Shown: one piece after another, positions 8,478 to 19,756 of the stretch
Layout of the letters: every line of letters begins with the position of its first letter
How positions within the stretch are numbered: position 1 is the first letter of the stretch
Source: Leptospira bandrabouensis
Lineage (GTDB): Bacteria > Spirochaetota > Leptospiria > Leptospirales > Leptospiraceae
Reading direction: 5' to 3'
Assembly (NCBI RefSeq): GCF_004770905.1
Contig: NZ_RQHT01000010.1
Span: 1 to 64,000 of the forward strand
Length of the DNA: 64,000 nt
Position numbers and translations under genes: made by a program
The notes under the pieces: model-generated
What the model was told of the DNA's origin: nothing
Databases searched by the model: none
What the model saw: only the letters and a program-made list of their open reading frames with translations

Positions 8478-11400
8478 TTAAGACTTAGACTTACGAGAAG
8501 GATCGTAGTTGAGAATTGGTGACAACCAACGCTCCACTTCCGAAATTTCCATATTTTTGTCTTTGGCATAATTCACTACTTGGTCTTCATTAATCTTTCC
8601 AATAGCAAAATAACGAGAATCCGGATGTGAGAAATAATAGCCACTCACACTACTTGCAGGCCACATCGCACAGGATTCGGTCAGTTGGATTCCTGCATTT
8701 TTTTCTACGTCCAGAAGTTTCCAAATTTTTCTTTTTTCGGTATGGTCAGGACAAGCAGGATACCCAGGTGCCGGACGAATGCCACGATACTTTTCTCGGA
8801 TCATATCTTCTCTGGAAAGATTTTCAGTCCTTCCAAATCCCCATTCGTCTCGCATACGGTGGTGCATATATTCAGCAAAGGCTTCAGCAAATCGGTCTGC
8901 AAGTGCTTTCACCAAAATGGCATTGTAATCATCTTGTTTTGCTTCGTAGGATCTTGCTAATTCTTCAATTCCATGACCGGCAGTGACTGCAAAATATCCA
9001 ATATAATCGTTTTTCTTTTTATCTTTTGGAGCAATAAAATCCGCCAAACTGTAGTTTGGTTGATTTGTCATTTTGGTAGTCTGTTGGCGTAACATCGGAT
9101 AGGTTCCCAAAGACTTTGTTTTGGAATCATCTTCAAAAATTTCTACCACTTCCCCATGAGAAACAGCAGGGAACATTCCAACAACAGCTCTCGGTTTGAG
9201 ATTTGGATTTTCTATCATCTCTTTTAAGATGATTTGAGCATCATTAAATAGAGAAGTGGCTTCTTTTCCAATGACTGGATCTTTCAAAATTTGTGGATAA
9301 CGACCCTTTAATTCCCAAGCCAAAAAGAAGGGAGACCAATCAACATAAGGAAGCAAATCTTGTAAGGTGACATCTTCAATTTTTCTAACACCTGTAAAAC
9401 TAGGTTTCGGTGGGGTATAAGAATCCCAATCTGCTAGGAATTTGTTTTTAATCGCATCCTCAATAGGCAAAATGTTCCTTTCGTTTTCTCTCGAATAAAA
9501 TTCTTCACGAATTTTTGTTTGTTCTTCAACAATAGACTTTGCATAATCCACTGCGGTTTGTGGATTGAGGGCACTGTTCATTACGTTCACAACTCGAGAT
9601 GCATCCATCACATGAAGGACAGGTTTTGAATATTGTTCGGCAATTTTTACAGCAGTGTGAGCCGGCGAAGTGGTTGCCCCACCGATGAGAAGAGGTACTT
9701 GGAATCCTTGGCGTTCCATTTCTTTGGCCACATATACCATTTCATCAAGGGAAGGTGTAATGAGGCCCGAAAGACCTATGGCCGCTACATTTTCTTTTTT
9801 AGCGGTTTCTAAAATCTTTTCACAAGGAACCATCACTCCGAGGTCAATCACCTCATAGTTGTTACATGCCAAAACTACTCCTACAATATTTTTTCCTATA
9901 TCGTGGACATCCCCTTTTACAGTAGCAATTAGGAATTTAGCTTGTTTACTTTCGTCTTTTTGGTTTCGTTTTTCTTCCTCCATAAAGGGAAGTAAGTAAG
10001 CAACAGCCTTTTTCATCACCCTTGCACTTTTTACCACTTGGGGAAGAAACATCTTACCGGCACCGAATAGTTCCCCTACCACTTTCATTCCATTCATGAG
10101 GGGCCCTTCGATCACTTCGAGAGGTTTTGCAAAACTTAGTCGAGCTTCTTCTGTATCTTGGGTGACAAATTCATCAATCCCTTTTACAAGAGCATGCGTT
10201 AGGCGCTCTTCCACAGATCCATTTCTCCAAACATCGTCTTTCTTTTGAACCTTGGCTTCCCCGTGGAAACTTCCAGCAGCTTCAATCAATCGTTCAGTGG
10301 CATCTGGCCTACGGTTTAGCAGTACATCTTCTACTAGTTCTAATAAGTCTTTTGGGATTTGTTCGTAAACTTCTAACATCCCGGCATTTACAATAGCCAT
10401 ATCCATTCCTGCTTGGATGGCATGGTATAAAAATGCAGAGTGCATCGCTTCCCGAACGGGGTTATTCCCACGGAAAGAAAAAGAAATATTACTTAAGCCC
10501 CCTGATACTTTCGCACCTGGACAAACCTTTTTAATTTCACGAGTGGCTTCGATAAAATCCACTGCGTAGTTATTATGTTCTTCAATCCCTGTTGCAACTG
10601 TCAGGATGTTTGGATCAAAAATAATATCTGTTGGATCAAAATCCAATTTTTCAACAAGTAAATCGTATGCCCTTTTACAAATACGGACTTTATCATCTTT
10701 GGTTGCCGCCTGCCCTTGTTCGTCGAAAGCCATCACTATGGCAGCAGCCCCAAACCTTTGGATGGTGCGAGCATGACTTAAAAAAACTTCTTCTCCTTCT
10801 TTCAAAGAGATTGAGTTTACAATTGGTTTTCCTTGGATACATTTGAGACCCGCAAGTAGTACAGACCATTTTGAAGAATCCACCATAAACGGGACTCGTG
10901 CAATGTCTGGTTCCCCTGCAATTAAGTTTAAAAACTTAGTCATGGAAGCTTCCCCATCAAGGAGAGCTTCGTCAAAGTTAATATCAATGATATTGGCACC
11001 GGCTTGGACTTGTTGCAAGGCCACTTGCACTGCTTCTTCAAAATTTCCATCTAAGATGAGTTTTTTGAATTTAGGAGAGCCTGTGACGTTGTTCCTTTCC
11101 CCAACATTGATGAAACCTTGGTCTTTGGTCAGTTTCAAAGGTTCAAGACCCGCAAAAGCACTGAGTTTCGGTTGTACTTTTAAGGGACGGGGAGCAATTC
11201 CAGAAACTGCTTCTTTTGCCGCACGGATATGGTCAGGTGTCGTACCACAACATCCTCCCACAATATTGAGAAAACCTGCTTCTGCAAAGTTTTTCATCCA
11301 ACCACCAAATTCGTCCGGAGTTTGGTCATAACCACCGAAGGCATTGGGTAAACCCGCATTGGGATAACAGGAAACATAACAATCAGCCACTCGGGAAAGT

Positions 11401-12194
11401 TCCTCGATATAAGGACGCATCTCCCCGGCTCCAAGCGCGCAGTTAATTCCCACAGCAAGAGCCTTGGCATGTTTGATCGAAATATAAAATGCTTCCCCAG
11501 TTTGACCAGAGAGAGTTCGACCAGAGGCATCCGTGATCGTTACAGAAAGTACAACGGGAATTCGAATTTTACGTTCTTCAAAAACTTTCTCAATCGCATA
11601 TATACATGCTTTTAGATTTAATGTATCAATATTAGTTTCTGGTAGGAGTAAATCCACACCACCGTCAAGAAGAGCCGATACTTGTTCATAAAAACAATCC
11701 ACTAACTCATCAAAGGTGACTGCTCGAAAAGCAGGATTATTCACATCTGGAGAAAGAGATGCAGTTTTTACAGTCGGACCGATAGAACCTGCAATGAATA
11801 GATCTTCTTTTCCTGTTTTGGCTTTGAATTTTGCTACGGCATTTTTTGCACATTGTACGGCCGCAAGATTTAGATCCCTTACTGCCGATTCCATTTGGTA
11901 GTCCGCTTGGGACACAATGTTAGAACTAAATGTATTAGTTTCAATGATATCAGCGCCAGCCTCCAGGTATTCCAAGTGGACAGATTCAATGATATCAGGA
12001 CGTGTGATGGCGAGAACATCATTGTTTCCTTTGATGGAAACCGGCCAATCCTTAAAACGATCTCCACGGAAATCGTCCTCTTCCAAAGAATGTCTTTGGA
12101 TCATGGTACCCATAGCACCATCTAATACGAGAATTCTCTCGTTAATCAATTTTAAAAGGGATTTGGAAGAAGGATTGGTATATTCAAATTTCAT
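8478..12194 (-). CDS. metH: Cobalamin-dependent methionine synthase
   Basis: Transfers a methyl group from methyl-THF to homocysteine via cob(I)alamin. Full-length (1,238 residues) with four modules in order: homocysteine/zinc barrel starting [11 protein letters not shown] (about residue 24) with its zinc cysteines in [10 protein letters not shown] (about 315); folate barrel with [13 protein letters not shown] (about 363); B12 domain with [12 protein letters not shown] carrying the cobalt-ligand His (about 760) and [11 protein letters not shown]; and the C-terminal AdoMet reactivation domain with [12 protein letters not shown] (about 1,140). The reactivation domain implies a reductant partner, and a ferredoxin gene lies 63 bases upstream on the same strand. 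Its mRNA leader contains a terminator-like hairpin. Confidence 0.98.
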   Translation of the reverse strand: MKFEYTNPSSKSLLKLINERILVLDGAMGTMIQRHSLEEDDFRGDRFKDWPVSIKGNNDVLAITRPDIIESVHLEYLEAGADIIETNTFSSNIVSQADYQMESAVRDLNLAAVQCAKNAVAKFKAKTGKEDLFIAGSIGPTVKTASLSPDVNNPAFRAVTFDELVDCFYEQVSALLDGGVDLLLPETNIDTLNLKACIYAIEKVFEERKIRIPVVLSVTITDASGRTLSGQTGEAFYISIKHAKALAVGINCALGAGEMRPYIEELSRVADCYVSCYPNAGLPNAFGGYDQTPDEFGGWMKNFAEAGFLNIVGGCCGTTPDHIRAAKEAVSGIAPRPLKVQPKLSAFAGLEPLKLTKDQGFINVGERNNVTGSPKFKKLILDGNFEEAVQVALQQVQAGANIIDINFDEALLDGEASMTKFLNLIAGEPDIARVPFMVDSSKWSVLLAGLKCIQGKPIVNSISLKEGEEVFLSHARTIQRFGAAAIVMAFDEQGQAATKDDKVRICKRAYDLLVEKLDFDPTDIIFDPNILTVATGIEEHNNYAVDFIEATREIKKVCPGAKVSGGLSNISFSFRGNNPVREAMHSAFLYHAIQAGMDMAIVNAGMLEVYEQIPKDLLELVEDVLLNRRPDATERLIEAAGSFHGEAKVQKKDDVWRNGSVEERLTHALVKGIDEFVTQDTEEARLSFAKPLEVIEGPLMNGMKVVGELFGAGKMFLPQVVKSARVMKKAVAYLLPFMEEEKRNQKDESKQAKFLIATVKGDVHDIGKNIVGVVLACNNYEVIDLGVMVPCEKILETAKKENVAAIGLSGLITPSLDEMVYVAKEMERQGFQVPLLIGGATTSPAHTAVKIAEQYSKPVLHVMDASRVVNVMNSALNPQTAVDYAKSIVEEQTKIREEFYSRENERNILPIEDAIKNKFLADWDSYTPPKPSFTGVRKIEDVTLQDLLPYVDWSPFFLAWELKGRYPQILKDPVIGKEATSLFNDAQIILKEMIENPNLKPRAVVGMFPAVSHGEVVEIFEDDSKTKSLGTYPMLRQQTTKMTNQPNYSLADFIAPKDKKKNDYIGYFAVTAGHGIEELARSYEAKQDDYNAILVKALADRFAEAFAEYMHHRMRDEWGFGRTENLSREDMIREKYRGIRPAPGYPACPDHTEKRKIWKLLDVEKNAGIQLTESCAMWPASSVSGYYFSHPDSRYFAIGKINEDQVVNYAKDKNMEISEVERWLSPILNYDPSRKSKS

Positions 12195-12218
12195 AATATT
12201 ATATCAGTATATTGAAAA

Positions 12219-12248
12219 GGGTATATGGCTTAAAGAAACCATACACCC
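12219..12248 (-). terminator. Hairpin between the ferredoxin gene and metH, terminator or attenuator
   Basis: On the minus strand GGGTGTATGG pairs with CCATATACCC (10-bp stem, one G.U pair, 10-nt loop) and is followed directly by TTTTC. It lies 10 bases after the ferredoxin stop and 25 bases before the metH start. It could end the ferredoxin transcript, partly or fully, and set the metH to ahcY ratio. No separate metH promoter is obvious in the 63-base gap. Confidence 0.6.
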
Positions 12249-12257
12249 TAAAATCGT

Positions 12258-12557
12258 TTATTTACTCGGATCGGAACACTTTGCACCTTTAAGAGGTGGT
12301 TTAGTAGTTACAATGACCGGGAATTTATTTGCTTCTTTAGCATTGACTTCAATAGAAGGTTTGTGTTTTTCCGGAACATCATAGTCCGGAAAAATCGCAT
12401 CAATCGGGCATTCATATTGACAAGCATTACAGTCAATACAAGTGTCTGGATCGATGTACAGAGTGTCTGGAGCTTCGTGAAAAGCTTCGACCGGACAAAC
12501 TGCAGCACAACTTGTGTATTTACAATCAACGCAAATTTCAGTAACAACGTAAGCCAT
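12258..12557 (-). CDS. 7Fe/8Fe ferredoxin (FdxA type) inside the SAM-cycle operon
   Basis: Small electron carrier of 99 residues. The first cluster motif is CVDCKYTSCAAVCP, in the spacing of seven-iron ferredoxins (3Fe-4S site, extra Cys present), and the second is CIDCNACQYECP (4Fe-4S). The start at 12557 is chosen because GGAG lies six bases before it; a longer reading from 12569 would make that GGAG part of the coding region. It sits between ahcY and metH. That position suggests it supplies the electron for reductive reactivation of MetH, a job done by flavodoxin in E. coli; this is inference. Confidence 0.92.
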   Translation of the reverse strand: MAYVVTEICVDCKYTSCAAVCPVEAFHEAPDTLYIDPDTCIDCNACQYECPIDAIFPDYDVPEKHKPSIEVNAKEANKFPVIVTTKPPLKGAKCSDPSK

Positions 12558-12570
12558 GAGAAACTCCATT

Positions 12571-12598
12571 GCCCTTCTTGAATTTTATCAAAAAGGGC
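12571..12598 (-). other. 11-bp stem-loop between ahcY and the ferredoxin gene
   Basis: GCCCTTCTTGA (12571-12581) and TCAAAAAGGGC (12588-12598) pair over 11 positions with one wobble around a 6-nt loop. On the minus strand it follows an A-run and ends next to the ferredoxin Shine-Dalgarno. Read on the plus strand it is followed by GATTTTTTT, so it could stop antisense transcription. Within the operon it may act as a processing or stability element. Confidence 0.5.
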
Positions 12599-12605
12599 GA
12601 TTTTT

Positions 12606-13925
12606 TTAGTATCGGTAGTGGTCTGGTTTGTACGGACCTTCGAGTGGAACACTGATATAATCAGCTTGTTTTTGAGTGAGTTTTGTCAAACGAACACCCA
12701 GTTGTTCTAAATGAAGAGCAGCTACTTTTTCATCCAAATGTTTTGGAAGGCGATGTACACCTAACTCATATTTAGTTGTGTAAAGTTCAATTTGAGCCAA
12801 AACTTGGTTTGTAAAAGAACTAGACATTACAAAGGATGGGTGACCAGTTGCACAACCAAGGTTAACTAAACGACCTTCCGCAAGAACGATGATAGATCTT
12901 CCATTAGGGAAAGTGTACTTATCAACTTGTGGTTTGATTTCTTTTTTGGTAACACCTTTTTCAGAGTTCAAACGAGACATTTGAATTTCTGTATCAAAGT
13001 GTCCGATGTTACAAAGAATCGCACCGTCTTTCATTGCTTTCATGTGTTCCAGTGTGATGATATCATCATTTCCAGTTGCTGTTACAATGATGTCAGCATT
13101 TTCGATTACATCTTCTACACGTAAAACTTGGTATCCTTCCATCACCGCTTGAAGAGCGCAAATTGGATCGATTTCAGTTATAATCACACGTGCACCAAAG
13201 TTACGAAGGGAAGCCGCAGAACCTTTTCCTACATCACCGTAACCACAAACAAGTGCCACTTTACCAGCAAGCATAACGTCTGTTGCACGTTTGATTCCGT
13301 CAGCAAGGGATTCACGGCAACCGTATAGGTTGTCAAATTTAGATTTTGTAACAGAGTCATTTACGTTGATTGCAGGGATTTTCAAAGTTCCTGCTTTCAA
13401 TTTTTTATGAAGTGCAATCACACCTGTAGTTGTTTCTTCCGAAACACCTTTAATTTCTGCTAGAAGTTGTGGGTATTTTTCATGGATGTAGTGAGTTAGG
13501 TCATGACCATCATCAAGGATCATGTTTGGTCCTTTTCCACCGTCAAAAAATAGTGTTTGTTCAATACACCACCAGTATTCTTCTTCTGTCTCCCCTTTCC
13601 ATGCAAATACAGGAATTCCTGCTTTTGCAATGGCTGCCGCAGCATGGTCTTGTGTTGAAAAAATGTTACAAGAGGACCAACGAATGTCAGCACCTAATGC
13701 AGCCAAGGTTTCAATCAAAACTGCTGTTTGGATTGTCATGTGAAGAGATCCGCAAATTCTAGCACCTTTTAGTGGTTTAGAATTTCCGAATTCTTTGCGA
13801 AGAGCCATAAGGCCCGGCATTTCTTTTTCTGCCAAAATGATCTCTTCTCTTCCCCATTCTGCAAGAGAGATATCCTTCACTTTATATGGCAATCTTTCCG
13901 TTTTCGTTTCAGTTGCTGTGGACAT
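12606..13925 (-). CDS. ahcY: Adenosylhomocysteinase
   Basis: NAD-dependent hydrolysis of S-adenosylhomocysteine to adenosine and homocysteine, removing the product inhibitor of methyltransferases and feeding MetH. 439 residues, normal for bacterial SahH. Visible landmarks are [19 protein letters not shown] near residue 54, [20 protein letters not shown] near 193, the NAD loop [12 protein letters not shown] near 226, and the conserved C-terminal end [16 protein letters not shown] lies 7 bases before the ATG, an unusually strong ribosome site. It starts 10 bases after the regulator gene's stop, so the two are cotranscribed. Confidence 0.98.
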   Translation of the reverse strand: MSTATETKTERLPYKVKDISLAEWGREEIILAEKEMPGLMALRKEFGNSKPLKGARICGSLHMTIQTAVLIETLAALGADIRWSSCNIFSTQDHAAAAIAKAGIPVFAWKGETEEEYWWCIEQTLFFDGGKGPNMILDDGHDLTHYIHEKYPQLLAEIKGVSEETTTGVIALHKKLKAGTLKIPAINVNDSVTKSKFDNLYGCRESLADGIKRATDVMLAGKVALVCGYGDVGKGSAASLRNFGARVIITEIDPICALQAVMEGYQVLRVEDVIENADIIVTATGNDDIITLEHMKAMKDGAILCNIGHFDTEIQMSRLNSEKGVTKKEIKPQVDKYTFPNGRSIIVLAEGRLVNLGCATGHPSFVMSSSFTNQVLAQIELYTTKYELGVHRLPKHLDEKVAALHLEQLGVRLTKLTQKQADYISVPLEGPYKPDHYRY

Positions 13926-13935
13926 AGTGTCCTCC

Positions 13936-14898
13936 TTATTCCTTTGTTGCTTTGATAGTTAAAATTTTAAAACTTGATTCTGTTTGGATCTCATTCATGG
14001 ACCCGACCCTAAAACCTGCATTGGAAAGCCAGGATTCAAAAAGTTCTGGTTCAAATCCAAGCCAAAGGTCTGCAAAATTATCTCGCATAAATTCCGCATT
14101 GTGTTTTCCTAAATCTACAATACATAAAACCCCACCTGGTTTTAGTACCCTTGCCACCTCTTCTAAAACCGTTGGTGGATGAGAGATATGGTGCATCACC
14201 ATAGATGCCACTACCGCATCACAAGAGTTATCTGCAAGTGGCAGATGTTCCATAGGCGTTTGGATGAGACTGACACTTGGATTTTTTCCATAATGTGAAG
14301 AAGCACTTTCAATCATTTTAGAGGAATTATCCACTCCCGTAACATGTTTTGCTTTGTTTAAAAGAAATGGAATGAGTCCCCCAGGACCACATCCCAAATC
14401 CAAAATATTTTCACAAAGTGGAAGTTCTTGTAAAATCCAAGACCTGTAAAGTTTGGGATGGAGTGTTTCTTCCTGTAATTTTTCCCAACTTTCTGCCACT
14501 CCATCAAAGAAGGTTTTAGATTTCCTTTCTCTGGTTTCCAAAATCTGGTGGACCATCCTTTGGTCTCTTTCCCTAGAAGGAAGATCTTCCTTATATGATA
14601 ACAATAGTTTAGTGAGCTCAAATGGAAATTTTTGACCAGACTCTTCTTCCTCAGGAAGGTAACTATACACAAGGCTTCCTTCCCGGCGAGATCCGATGAG
14701 ACCTGCTTCTATCAAAATCTTTAAATGACGCGAAATGCGAGATTGGCCCATCCCAAGGATTTCCACCACTTCGTTCACAGAAAAGGCACCAAAACTTAGG
14801 ATATGGAGGATGCGAATTCGTGTTTCGTCGGAAATGGCCTTGGTGGCGGAAAGCAAATGACCAGAAGGTCTAGATTTGGGGAGTGTTTCGATTGCCAT
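13936..14898 (-). CDS. ArsR-type regulator fused to a SAM-dependent methyltransferase domain (SahR-like)
   Basis: Residues about 10-90 are an ArsR winged helix ([20 protein letters not shown], then [19 protein letters not shown]). Residues about 135-300 are a class I methyltransferase fold with [16 protein letters not shown] (motif I), [11 protein letters not shown] and [14 protein letters not shown]. ArsR proteins that control SAM-cycle genes by sensing S-adenosylhomocysteine (SahR) are known, and the SAM-binding domain here would be a natural sensor; whether it also methylates something is open. First gene of the ahcY-metH cluster, preceded by a 32-bp palindrome. The ATG at 14898 is preferred over a TTG two codons earlier. 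Confidence 0.88.
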   Translation of the reverse strand: MAIETLPKSRPSGHLLSATKAISDETRIRILHILSFGAFSVNEVVEILGMGQSRISRHLKILIEAGLIGSRREGSLVYSYLPEEEESGQKFPFELTKLLLSYKEDLPSRERDQRMVHQILETRERKSKTFFDGVAESWEKLQEETLHPKLYRSWILQELPLCENILDLGCGPGGLIPFLLNKAKHVTGVDNSSKMIESASSHYGKNPSVSLIQTPMEHLPLADNSCDAVVASMVMHHISHPPTVLEEVARVLKPGGVLCIVDLGKHNAEFMRDNFADLWLGFEPELFESWLSNAGFRVGSMNEIQTESSFKILTIKATKE

Positions 14899-14907
14899 AT
14901 CCAAGAT

Positions 14908-14939
14908 ATCTACATATCAAGAAATCTTGATATGTAGAT
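14908..14939. promoter_or_regulatory. 32-bp near-perfect palindrome, probable operator of the SAM-cycle operon
   Basis: ATCTACATATCAAGA and TCTTGATATGTAGAT are exact inverted copies (15 bp each) around a 2-bp centre. It ends 10 bases before the start of the ArsR-type regulator gene. Size, symmetry and position fit a dimeric ArsR-family operator and autoregulation of the whole operon. Its closeness to the start codon means it would also form a hairpin in the mRNA over the ribosome site. Confidence 0.75.
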
Positions 14940-14993
14940 TCCGCAAGCAATTTTTTGGATCTTTCTGGAAAAGACCCTAAGTTTACCTGTGAA

Positions 14994-17534
14994 TTAGGAT
15001 ATTTTGAAGAAATTGATCTTCTTCTTCAAAGTTTCTGCTAAATTGGCGATCCCATTGGAAGTGGCGGTCATTTCTTCAAGGCCAGCCGCTGTGCCTTGGG
15101 TCAAGTCATTGATGCTGAAAATGGCTTGGGCCACTTCCCCGATCGCATTTTTCTGTTCTTCCATAGAAAGTCGGATGGCTTGGCTGATTTGGTTCACCTT
15201 GTCTACCTCTTCCCCAACTTTTTGGTTGATGATGAGCTGCTCTTTTGTACTCGCTTCTATAGAATCTGTCATTTCGTTGAAGGAGTTCACCCCTTGGATG
15301 ATTCTTTGGATGAGAGAAATTGTGGTTTCAATATTTTCTCGGCCGTTTTCAATTTCTTTTTCATTGGCTTGGATGAGTTCACCAATATCACCGATGGACA
15401 TGGCTGTTTTTTCTGCCAACTTCCCAATTTCATCGGCGACCACAGCAAATCCCCTTCCATAAACCCCTGCTCTCGCTGCTTCAATAGCAGCATTTAACGC
15501 AAGTAAGTTGATTTGTTCAGAGATATTATTGATAATTTCAATCACACTTCCAATTTCTTCAGAACTATTGCTGATTTTGGTGATTGAATTTCGCATAGAA
15601 TCCAAAGAAGTTTGTCCAGACCTTGCTTCTTCTGAAATAAGCGTTACGTCTTTTGAAGCTTTTCCAACTTGTCTACCAGTAGCTTCAATCAAACTAGAGA
15701 GTTCGGCCATTTTTATTTTTAAAAAATCAACTTTGCGAAATTGATCTTCTGCCTGAGCATCTACGTTTTGAACGGCTGCCGATATCTCTTCGATAGAAGC
15801 AGAAATTTCTTCTGCAGAAGCTGCTTGTGTTTGGGCATTCGAAGATAACATGTTGAGTGAAGCTGACATTTGTTCAGCAGAAGAAGCCAGGTCTTCAGAA
15901 AATGCCTGGTTGGAACCTACTACTTCGGAAATTTGTTTTAAAGTGGCATTGAGTCCACGAGCAAGTCTTGCAAATTCATCAGAAGATTCCATCTTTACAT
16001 TGTGACGTAGGTCACCTGTTTCAATATCATGTAGGATTTTACCTACGGTTTTCATTGGTTTAAATCGAGCCGTAAACAATAAATAAATGGCAATGGCAAT
16101 GAATACCGCTCCAATGATACTAATGATTGTTAACCCACGCAGAGAGGAAAGACTTTCCACTTCGATTTCTTTTAAATCGATCGTAGAAAAAAATTGAAGC
16201 CCATACTTTTCACTTACCTTTCTTCTTAACAAAAACGTTGATCCTTCCCAAGGATTACGAAAAGAATCGGATTCCCCTGCATTTTTGGCAAGTTCCTCAA
16301 ATTCCGTATTTTTAAAACTATGCATTAAGTATTTAGGATTGGGATGATAAACCATCGTGGATTGTTTATCTAAAAGAAAGGAATAACCTGAAGTTCCAAT
16401 CTTTACGTTTTTTAGAAAAGACTCCATTGCTTTTCCTACAAGAAATGGCATCCCAACCATTCCAATGACAGTTCCATTTGCATTTTTTACGGGAGTTGTG
16501 ACCATAATCACAATCTCTCCGTTAAATGGTGATTTTACAGCAACACCAACATGGTTTTTCCCTTCTTTCGATGCTTTGATATTCTCAAGAACATCCGGGT
16601 TGGATGCTAAGGAATAACCCACACTAGCTCCGTTAGGAAGCCCCGAAGCAACGATAGGAATGCCATCTGCAAAAGAAGCAATAAATGCATTTTCTAAAAG
16701 TAATTGTGAATCATTCATTACTTTGGAAAGAATCGGTTCTGCTAACTTATAATTTTTGGTTTCAAGGGCAGTTCTTATGACAGGCAGTGAAGATACTTCT
16801 TTTAAATTAGCTTCTATAGACTCAAAATAGACATTGATTCCCGCTTCATTACTTTGATTGAAATTATACAACTGGTTAGAAAAAGCTTTTTCTAACGACT
16901 TTGCATTGACATTAAAAGCATAAATCAAAAGGAAAATAGACAGAACCATAACCATAAGTGAAAATATAATAGGAACGGTATTTCTTAAGTTTCTATAGTA
17001 AGGGGTAATTGTTTCTTTTAATTCTGCTTGAAAGATATCATCGTCCAAAACGATGTGTGATGATTTTTCGAGTAAAATGAATGAAGAAATAACATTGAGA
17101 AGCGCTGTTAAAATTAGAATACTTACGATATAAAAAGAATCGGACTTACTGGTTTCTTCCAGAAGCAGCAGTGGACCTACCACGATGGGGAGGGAAAGAG
17201 TCCATTGGGCACTTCCAACTAAGGCACCTACCACTGGCATCTTCGCAATGAGATTCCAAACAGCCACATAGGTTTTGGGATTTTTATCAGTTTGAGACTC
17301 GAGTTCGATCAGTCCCTTTTTAATGGCCTTTAGTTTTTTAGGAAAGATAAGTGCAGGAAGAAGCAAACTCACAAGGGCCGCCGCAATCGCGGCACCAACG
17401 AAAGTTTTCGCTTGTTTAGGACTTAAATCAACATAGAAAAGGATCAGTGCGATTCCAATGGGAACCACAATGCCTAAAGAGAAAACTTGGGATGCGAGAG
17501 TGAATGCCCTAGAGTAGCGTTTGTATAACTTCAT
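14994..17534 (-). CDS. Methyl-accepting chemotaxis protein with multi-helix N-terminal membrane domain
   Basis: Chemoreceptor of 846 residues. Unusually, five hydrophobic segments (about residues 12-35, 43-62, 98-122, 132-155 and 188-210) come before the periplasmic sensor, which spans about 215-470 and has the dual-Cache look ([20 protein letters not shown] near 390). A further TM (about 475-497) and a HAMP region follow. The signalling tip reads [20 protein letters not shown] near 675 with the usual [16 protein letters not shown]. It should signal to CheA through the tip. No chemotaxis gene adjoins it. It is transcribed alone on the minus strand, behind the surface-protein gene. Confidence 0.92.
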   Translation of the reverse strand: MKLYKRYSRAFTLASQVFSLGIVVPIGIALILFYVDLSPKQAKTFVGAAIAAALVSLLLPALIFPKKLKAIKKGLIELESQTDKNPKTYVAVWNLIAKMPVVGALVGSAQWTLSLPIVVGPLLLLEETSKSDSFYIVSILILTALLNVISSFILLEKSSHIVLDDDIFQAELKETITPYYRNLRNTVPIIFSLMVMVLSIFLLIYAFNVNAKSLEKAFSNQLYNFNQSNEAGINVYFESIEANLKEVSSLPVIRTALETKNYKLAEPILSKVMNDSQLLLENAFIASFADGIPIVASGLPNGASVGYSLASNPDVLENIKASKEGKNHVGVAVKSPFNGEIVIMVTTPVKNANGTVIGMVGMPFLVGKAMESFLKNVKIGTSGYSFLLDKQSTMVYHPNPKYLMHSFKNTEFEELAKNAGESDSFRNPWEGSTFLLRRKVSEKYGLQFFSTIDLKEIEVESLSSLRGLTIISIIGAVFIAIAIYLLFTARFKPMKTVGKILHDIETGDLRHNVKMESSDEFARLARGLNATLKQISEVVGSNQAFSEDLASSAEQMSASLNMLSSNAQTQAASAEEISASIEEISAAVQNVDAQAEDQFRKVDFLKIKMAELSSLIEATGRQVGKASKDVTLISEEARSGQTSLDSMRNSITKISNSSEEIGSVIEIINNISEQINLLALNAAIEAARAGVYGRGFAVVADEIGKLAEKTAMSIGDIGELIQANEKEIENGRENIETTISLIQRIIQGVNSFNEMTDSIEASTKEQLIINQKVGEEVDKVNQISQAIRLSMEEQKNAIGEVAQAIFSINDLTQGTAAGLEEMTATSNGIANLAETLKKKINFFKIS

Positions 17535-17610
17535 TAAAACTTAGACCTAAGACGAAGGGTAATTTTAGCGATCCTTATGGCAAGGTTTTATGGATTTCCC
17601 CGAAGTTTTC

Positions 17611-18738
17611 CTAAAAAGAGAGTTTGATACCCAAATTGGCGGAGTATAAATCTTTTCCTCCATACAAACCTTCGGCAATCACCTTTAGAAGATACAAATC
17701 AAATTCTAATCCCACAATTCCGTATCCTATTCCACGTTTGGAGTTGGATTCGCTACTAGCTCTAAACCCAAGCGTGGCATTGGGGTTTTGTGCCAGAAGA
17801 TTCTTGTCCACAGCGGATTGGTATTCTCGTGGTAATTCCAAAGGTTGGGATTCGTTCGTATTGACAATGAAAGGTCCTCTTCTACTTAAGTTTGCTGAGT
17901 TACTTCCGGAATTCCAACTATACCCTCCACCCACAATCACGTTGGCGATCCAAAAAAGACCAAGTCCTGTACGAAGGTCTACATTTGTGGTTTGGATCTT
18001 GGTATTAAATTGGAAGTTTGTATCTCCACCCCATTTTCCTTTGACACCTTGGAATTCAATTTGAGCCGCCTTACCTTCTAAATAACTAAGACTCATATTT
18101 TGTTCCATCACATGGTGTCCCACACCTACGTTGATTCCGTTCCAAGTGATTAGGTTCATCAAAAAACCTTCTTTTTCTACCAACTGGTAACGGATCATTC
18201 CACCATACGACCGTACGGCGATACGACCTTGGTAATTTTTATTATTGGAAGCTGATTGGATTTGGTCTTCTGAAACAGCCACGTTCATACCGTGAAGAAA
18301 AATTCCAATCCGACGGATGTACCCACCATCAGAAGTTCCCAGTAACCATCCTGGATTAAAATCCAAATGGATAGATGGAATTACTGCACCTCCCACATTC
18401 GGAAGTTTGGGAAATTTAATATAATCGTCTTGGATTTGAATATCGTCTTTTTTGTATCCAGCAGCAGAAGCGCTGACACCGAATTGAACTCGACGAACCG
18501 TTCCAGTACCAATATTACTGGCACCAACATTGGCTAAAAATCCTGCTTCTAAGTTTGTTTTAAGTACTTCGTTTAAATATTCTGTTTCAAATTTTTTAAG
18601 CGAGCCATTCCCAGCTTCTGTGAGTGGTTTTGGTAAAAAACTACAAGCTGACCCTTCACAGGTAAATTGCGCATACAGCTCTGAATGTGATACTGTTGTG
18701 ACAAATACGAGGAAAAGCAGTAAGTTACGTAAATTCAT
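17611..18738 (-). CDS. Exported surface/outer-membrane protein, resembling the leptospiral Lsa36 family
   Basis: 375 residues from the ATG at 18738, which has AGGGAA six bases upstream; the longer TTG reading at 18771 is less likely. A signal peptide ends near residue 24 (ELYAQ), followed by QFTCEGSACSFLP, then long amphipathic strands and a C-terminal LGIKLSF that ends in Phe, as outer-membrane barrels do. The opening FTCxGxxCSxLP and the later GMIRYQL and GKWGGDTNFQF segments recall, from memory, the Lsa36-type surface proteins of Leptospira. Function unknown; some relatives bind host matrix proteins, which would not be the role in a saprophyte. Confidence 0.65.
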   Translation of the reverse strand: MNLRNLLLFLVFVTTVSHSELYAQFTCEGSACSFLPKPLTEAGNGSLKKFETEYLNEVLKTNLEAGFLANVGASNIGTGTVRRVQFGVSASAAGYKKDDIQIQDDYIKFPKLPNVGGAVIPSIHLDFNPGWLLGTSDGGYIRRIGIFLHGMNVAVSEDQIQSASNNKNYQGRIAVRSYGGMIRYQLVEKEGFLMNLITWNGINVGVGHHVMEQNMSLSYLEGKAAQIEFQGVKGKWGGDTNFQFNTKIQTTNVDLRTGLGLFWIANVIVGGGYSWNSGSNSANLSRRGPFIVNTNESQPLELPREYQSAVDKNLLAQNPNATLGFRASSESNSKRGIGYGIVGLEFDLYLLKVIAEGLYGGKDLYSANLGIKLSF

Positions 18739-18791
18739 ATATTTCCCTAATTCTCTACCAATCCTCAACAATTGGAAAGGAAATTTCTCTC

Positions 18792-19712
18792 CTAAACTGA
18801 CACTTCTTTCGATTTTTTTGCCGCACTAATCCAAAAAACTCCCGTCAGTACGAATAAAGTACCAATACTATGTAGTATGGTAATCGGTTCATCTAATAAC
18901 CAATAAGCCAAGAAAAGAGTCGACATCGGCCCAACGGAACCGACTATAGCGGCTGTTTTGCTACCCACACGTTTGATTCCTTCGGAAACAAATATGGCTG
19001 GAATCACAGTGTTGACAGTTCCCATAACAAAAGCAAGTGCATAGAATGAGAATGGTTGGATGAGTTCCTTGTAACTACCAAAAATTGCATAATGGATAAA
19101 AACAGCAAATGAAGATATAATTAAAGCCCAAGCTGTGTATTTTTTTGCACCTAACTTTGGTATAATGGAACCACTTCCCATGAGATAAATAGCATAAGTA
19201 AGAGCCGAAAGTAAAATAAAAAATGCCCCGAGGCTCACCTCTTTGGCAGAACCAAGTTGAACATCTTGTCCATAAGCCAAAAAAACTCCTGTATAAGTAA
19301 GAACGAGAGAAAATACTTCCCTAAGGTGGATTTTCTTTTTCAAAAATAAAAAAGATAAGATAACTACTAGAGTAGGATAAATAAAAAGGATGATCCTTTC
19401 AAGGCCGGCACTGATGTATTTGAGCCCTAAAAAATCGAATAGACTTGCTAAGTAATAGCCTACGACTCCCATAAGGATTACCTGGATCACATCCTTTTTG
19501 GTAAGAATCGTTTTTCCCTCTTCTTTTTCCGCTTTCCAAGCAATCCAAACTAAAAATGGAAAAGCAAAGAGCATTCGAAAGAAAAGGGATCCGATGGCTG
19601 AAATTTCATACCGGTAAGTCAACTTAACTATCACAGCTTTTGCGCTGAATAAAAGTGCTCCCATAAGTACGAGAGTTACCCCTTTCCATTCTGTACTTGT
19701 ATTTTCTCTCAC
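18792..19712 (-). CDS. EamA/DMT-superfamily transporter
   Basis: Inner-membrane permease of the drug/metabolite transporter superfamily: about 306 residues with ten TM helices in two five-helix repeats, the first starting at LVLMGALLFSAKAVIVKL and the second near SLGAFFILLSALTYAIYLMG. Substrate not predictable; relatives export amino acids or metabolites. GTG start at 19712 with AGGATGG upstream. Divergent from a small secreted-protein gene, with only 44 bases between the two starts. Confidence 0.85.
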   Translation of the reverse strand: MRENTSTEWKGVTLVLMGALLFSAKAVIVKLTYRYEISAIGSLFFRMLFAFPFLVWIAWKAEKEEGKTILTKKDVIQVILMGVVGYYLASLFDFLGLKYISAGLERIILFIYPTLVVILSFLFLKKKIHLREVFSLVLTYTGVFLAYGQDVQLGSAKEVSLGAFFILLSALTYAIYLMGSGSIIPKLGAKKYTAWALIISSFAVFIHYAIFGSYKELIQPFSFYALAFVMGTVNTVIPAIFVSEGIKRVGSKTAAIVGSVGPMSTLFLAYWLLDEPITILHSIGTLFVLTGVFWISAAKKSKEVSV

Positions 19713-19756
19713 AAGCCCATCCTGAAAAACGTAGGAAATCCCGATAGTTTAATTGA

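Noticed and set aside
10843..11331. 162-codon plus-strand frame
   Set aside because: Lies antisense within metH; a shadow of the conserved gene.
11917..12384. 155-codon plus-strand frame across metH start and ferredoxin gene
   Set aside because: Antisense to two certain genes and runs through a terminator hairpin.
15004..15462. 152-codon plus-strand frame
   Set aside because: Antisense to the conserved signalling domain of the chemoreceptor.
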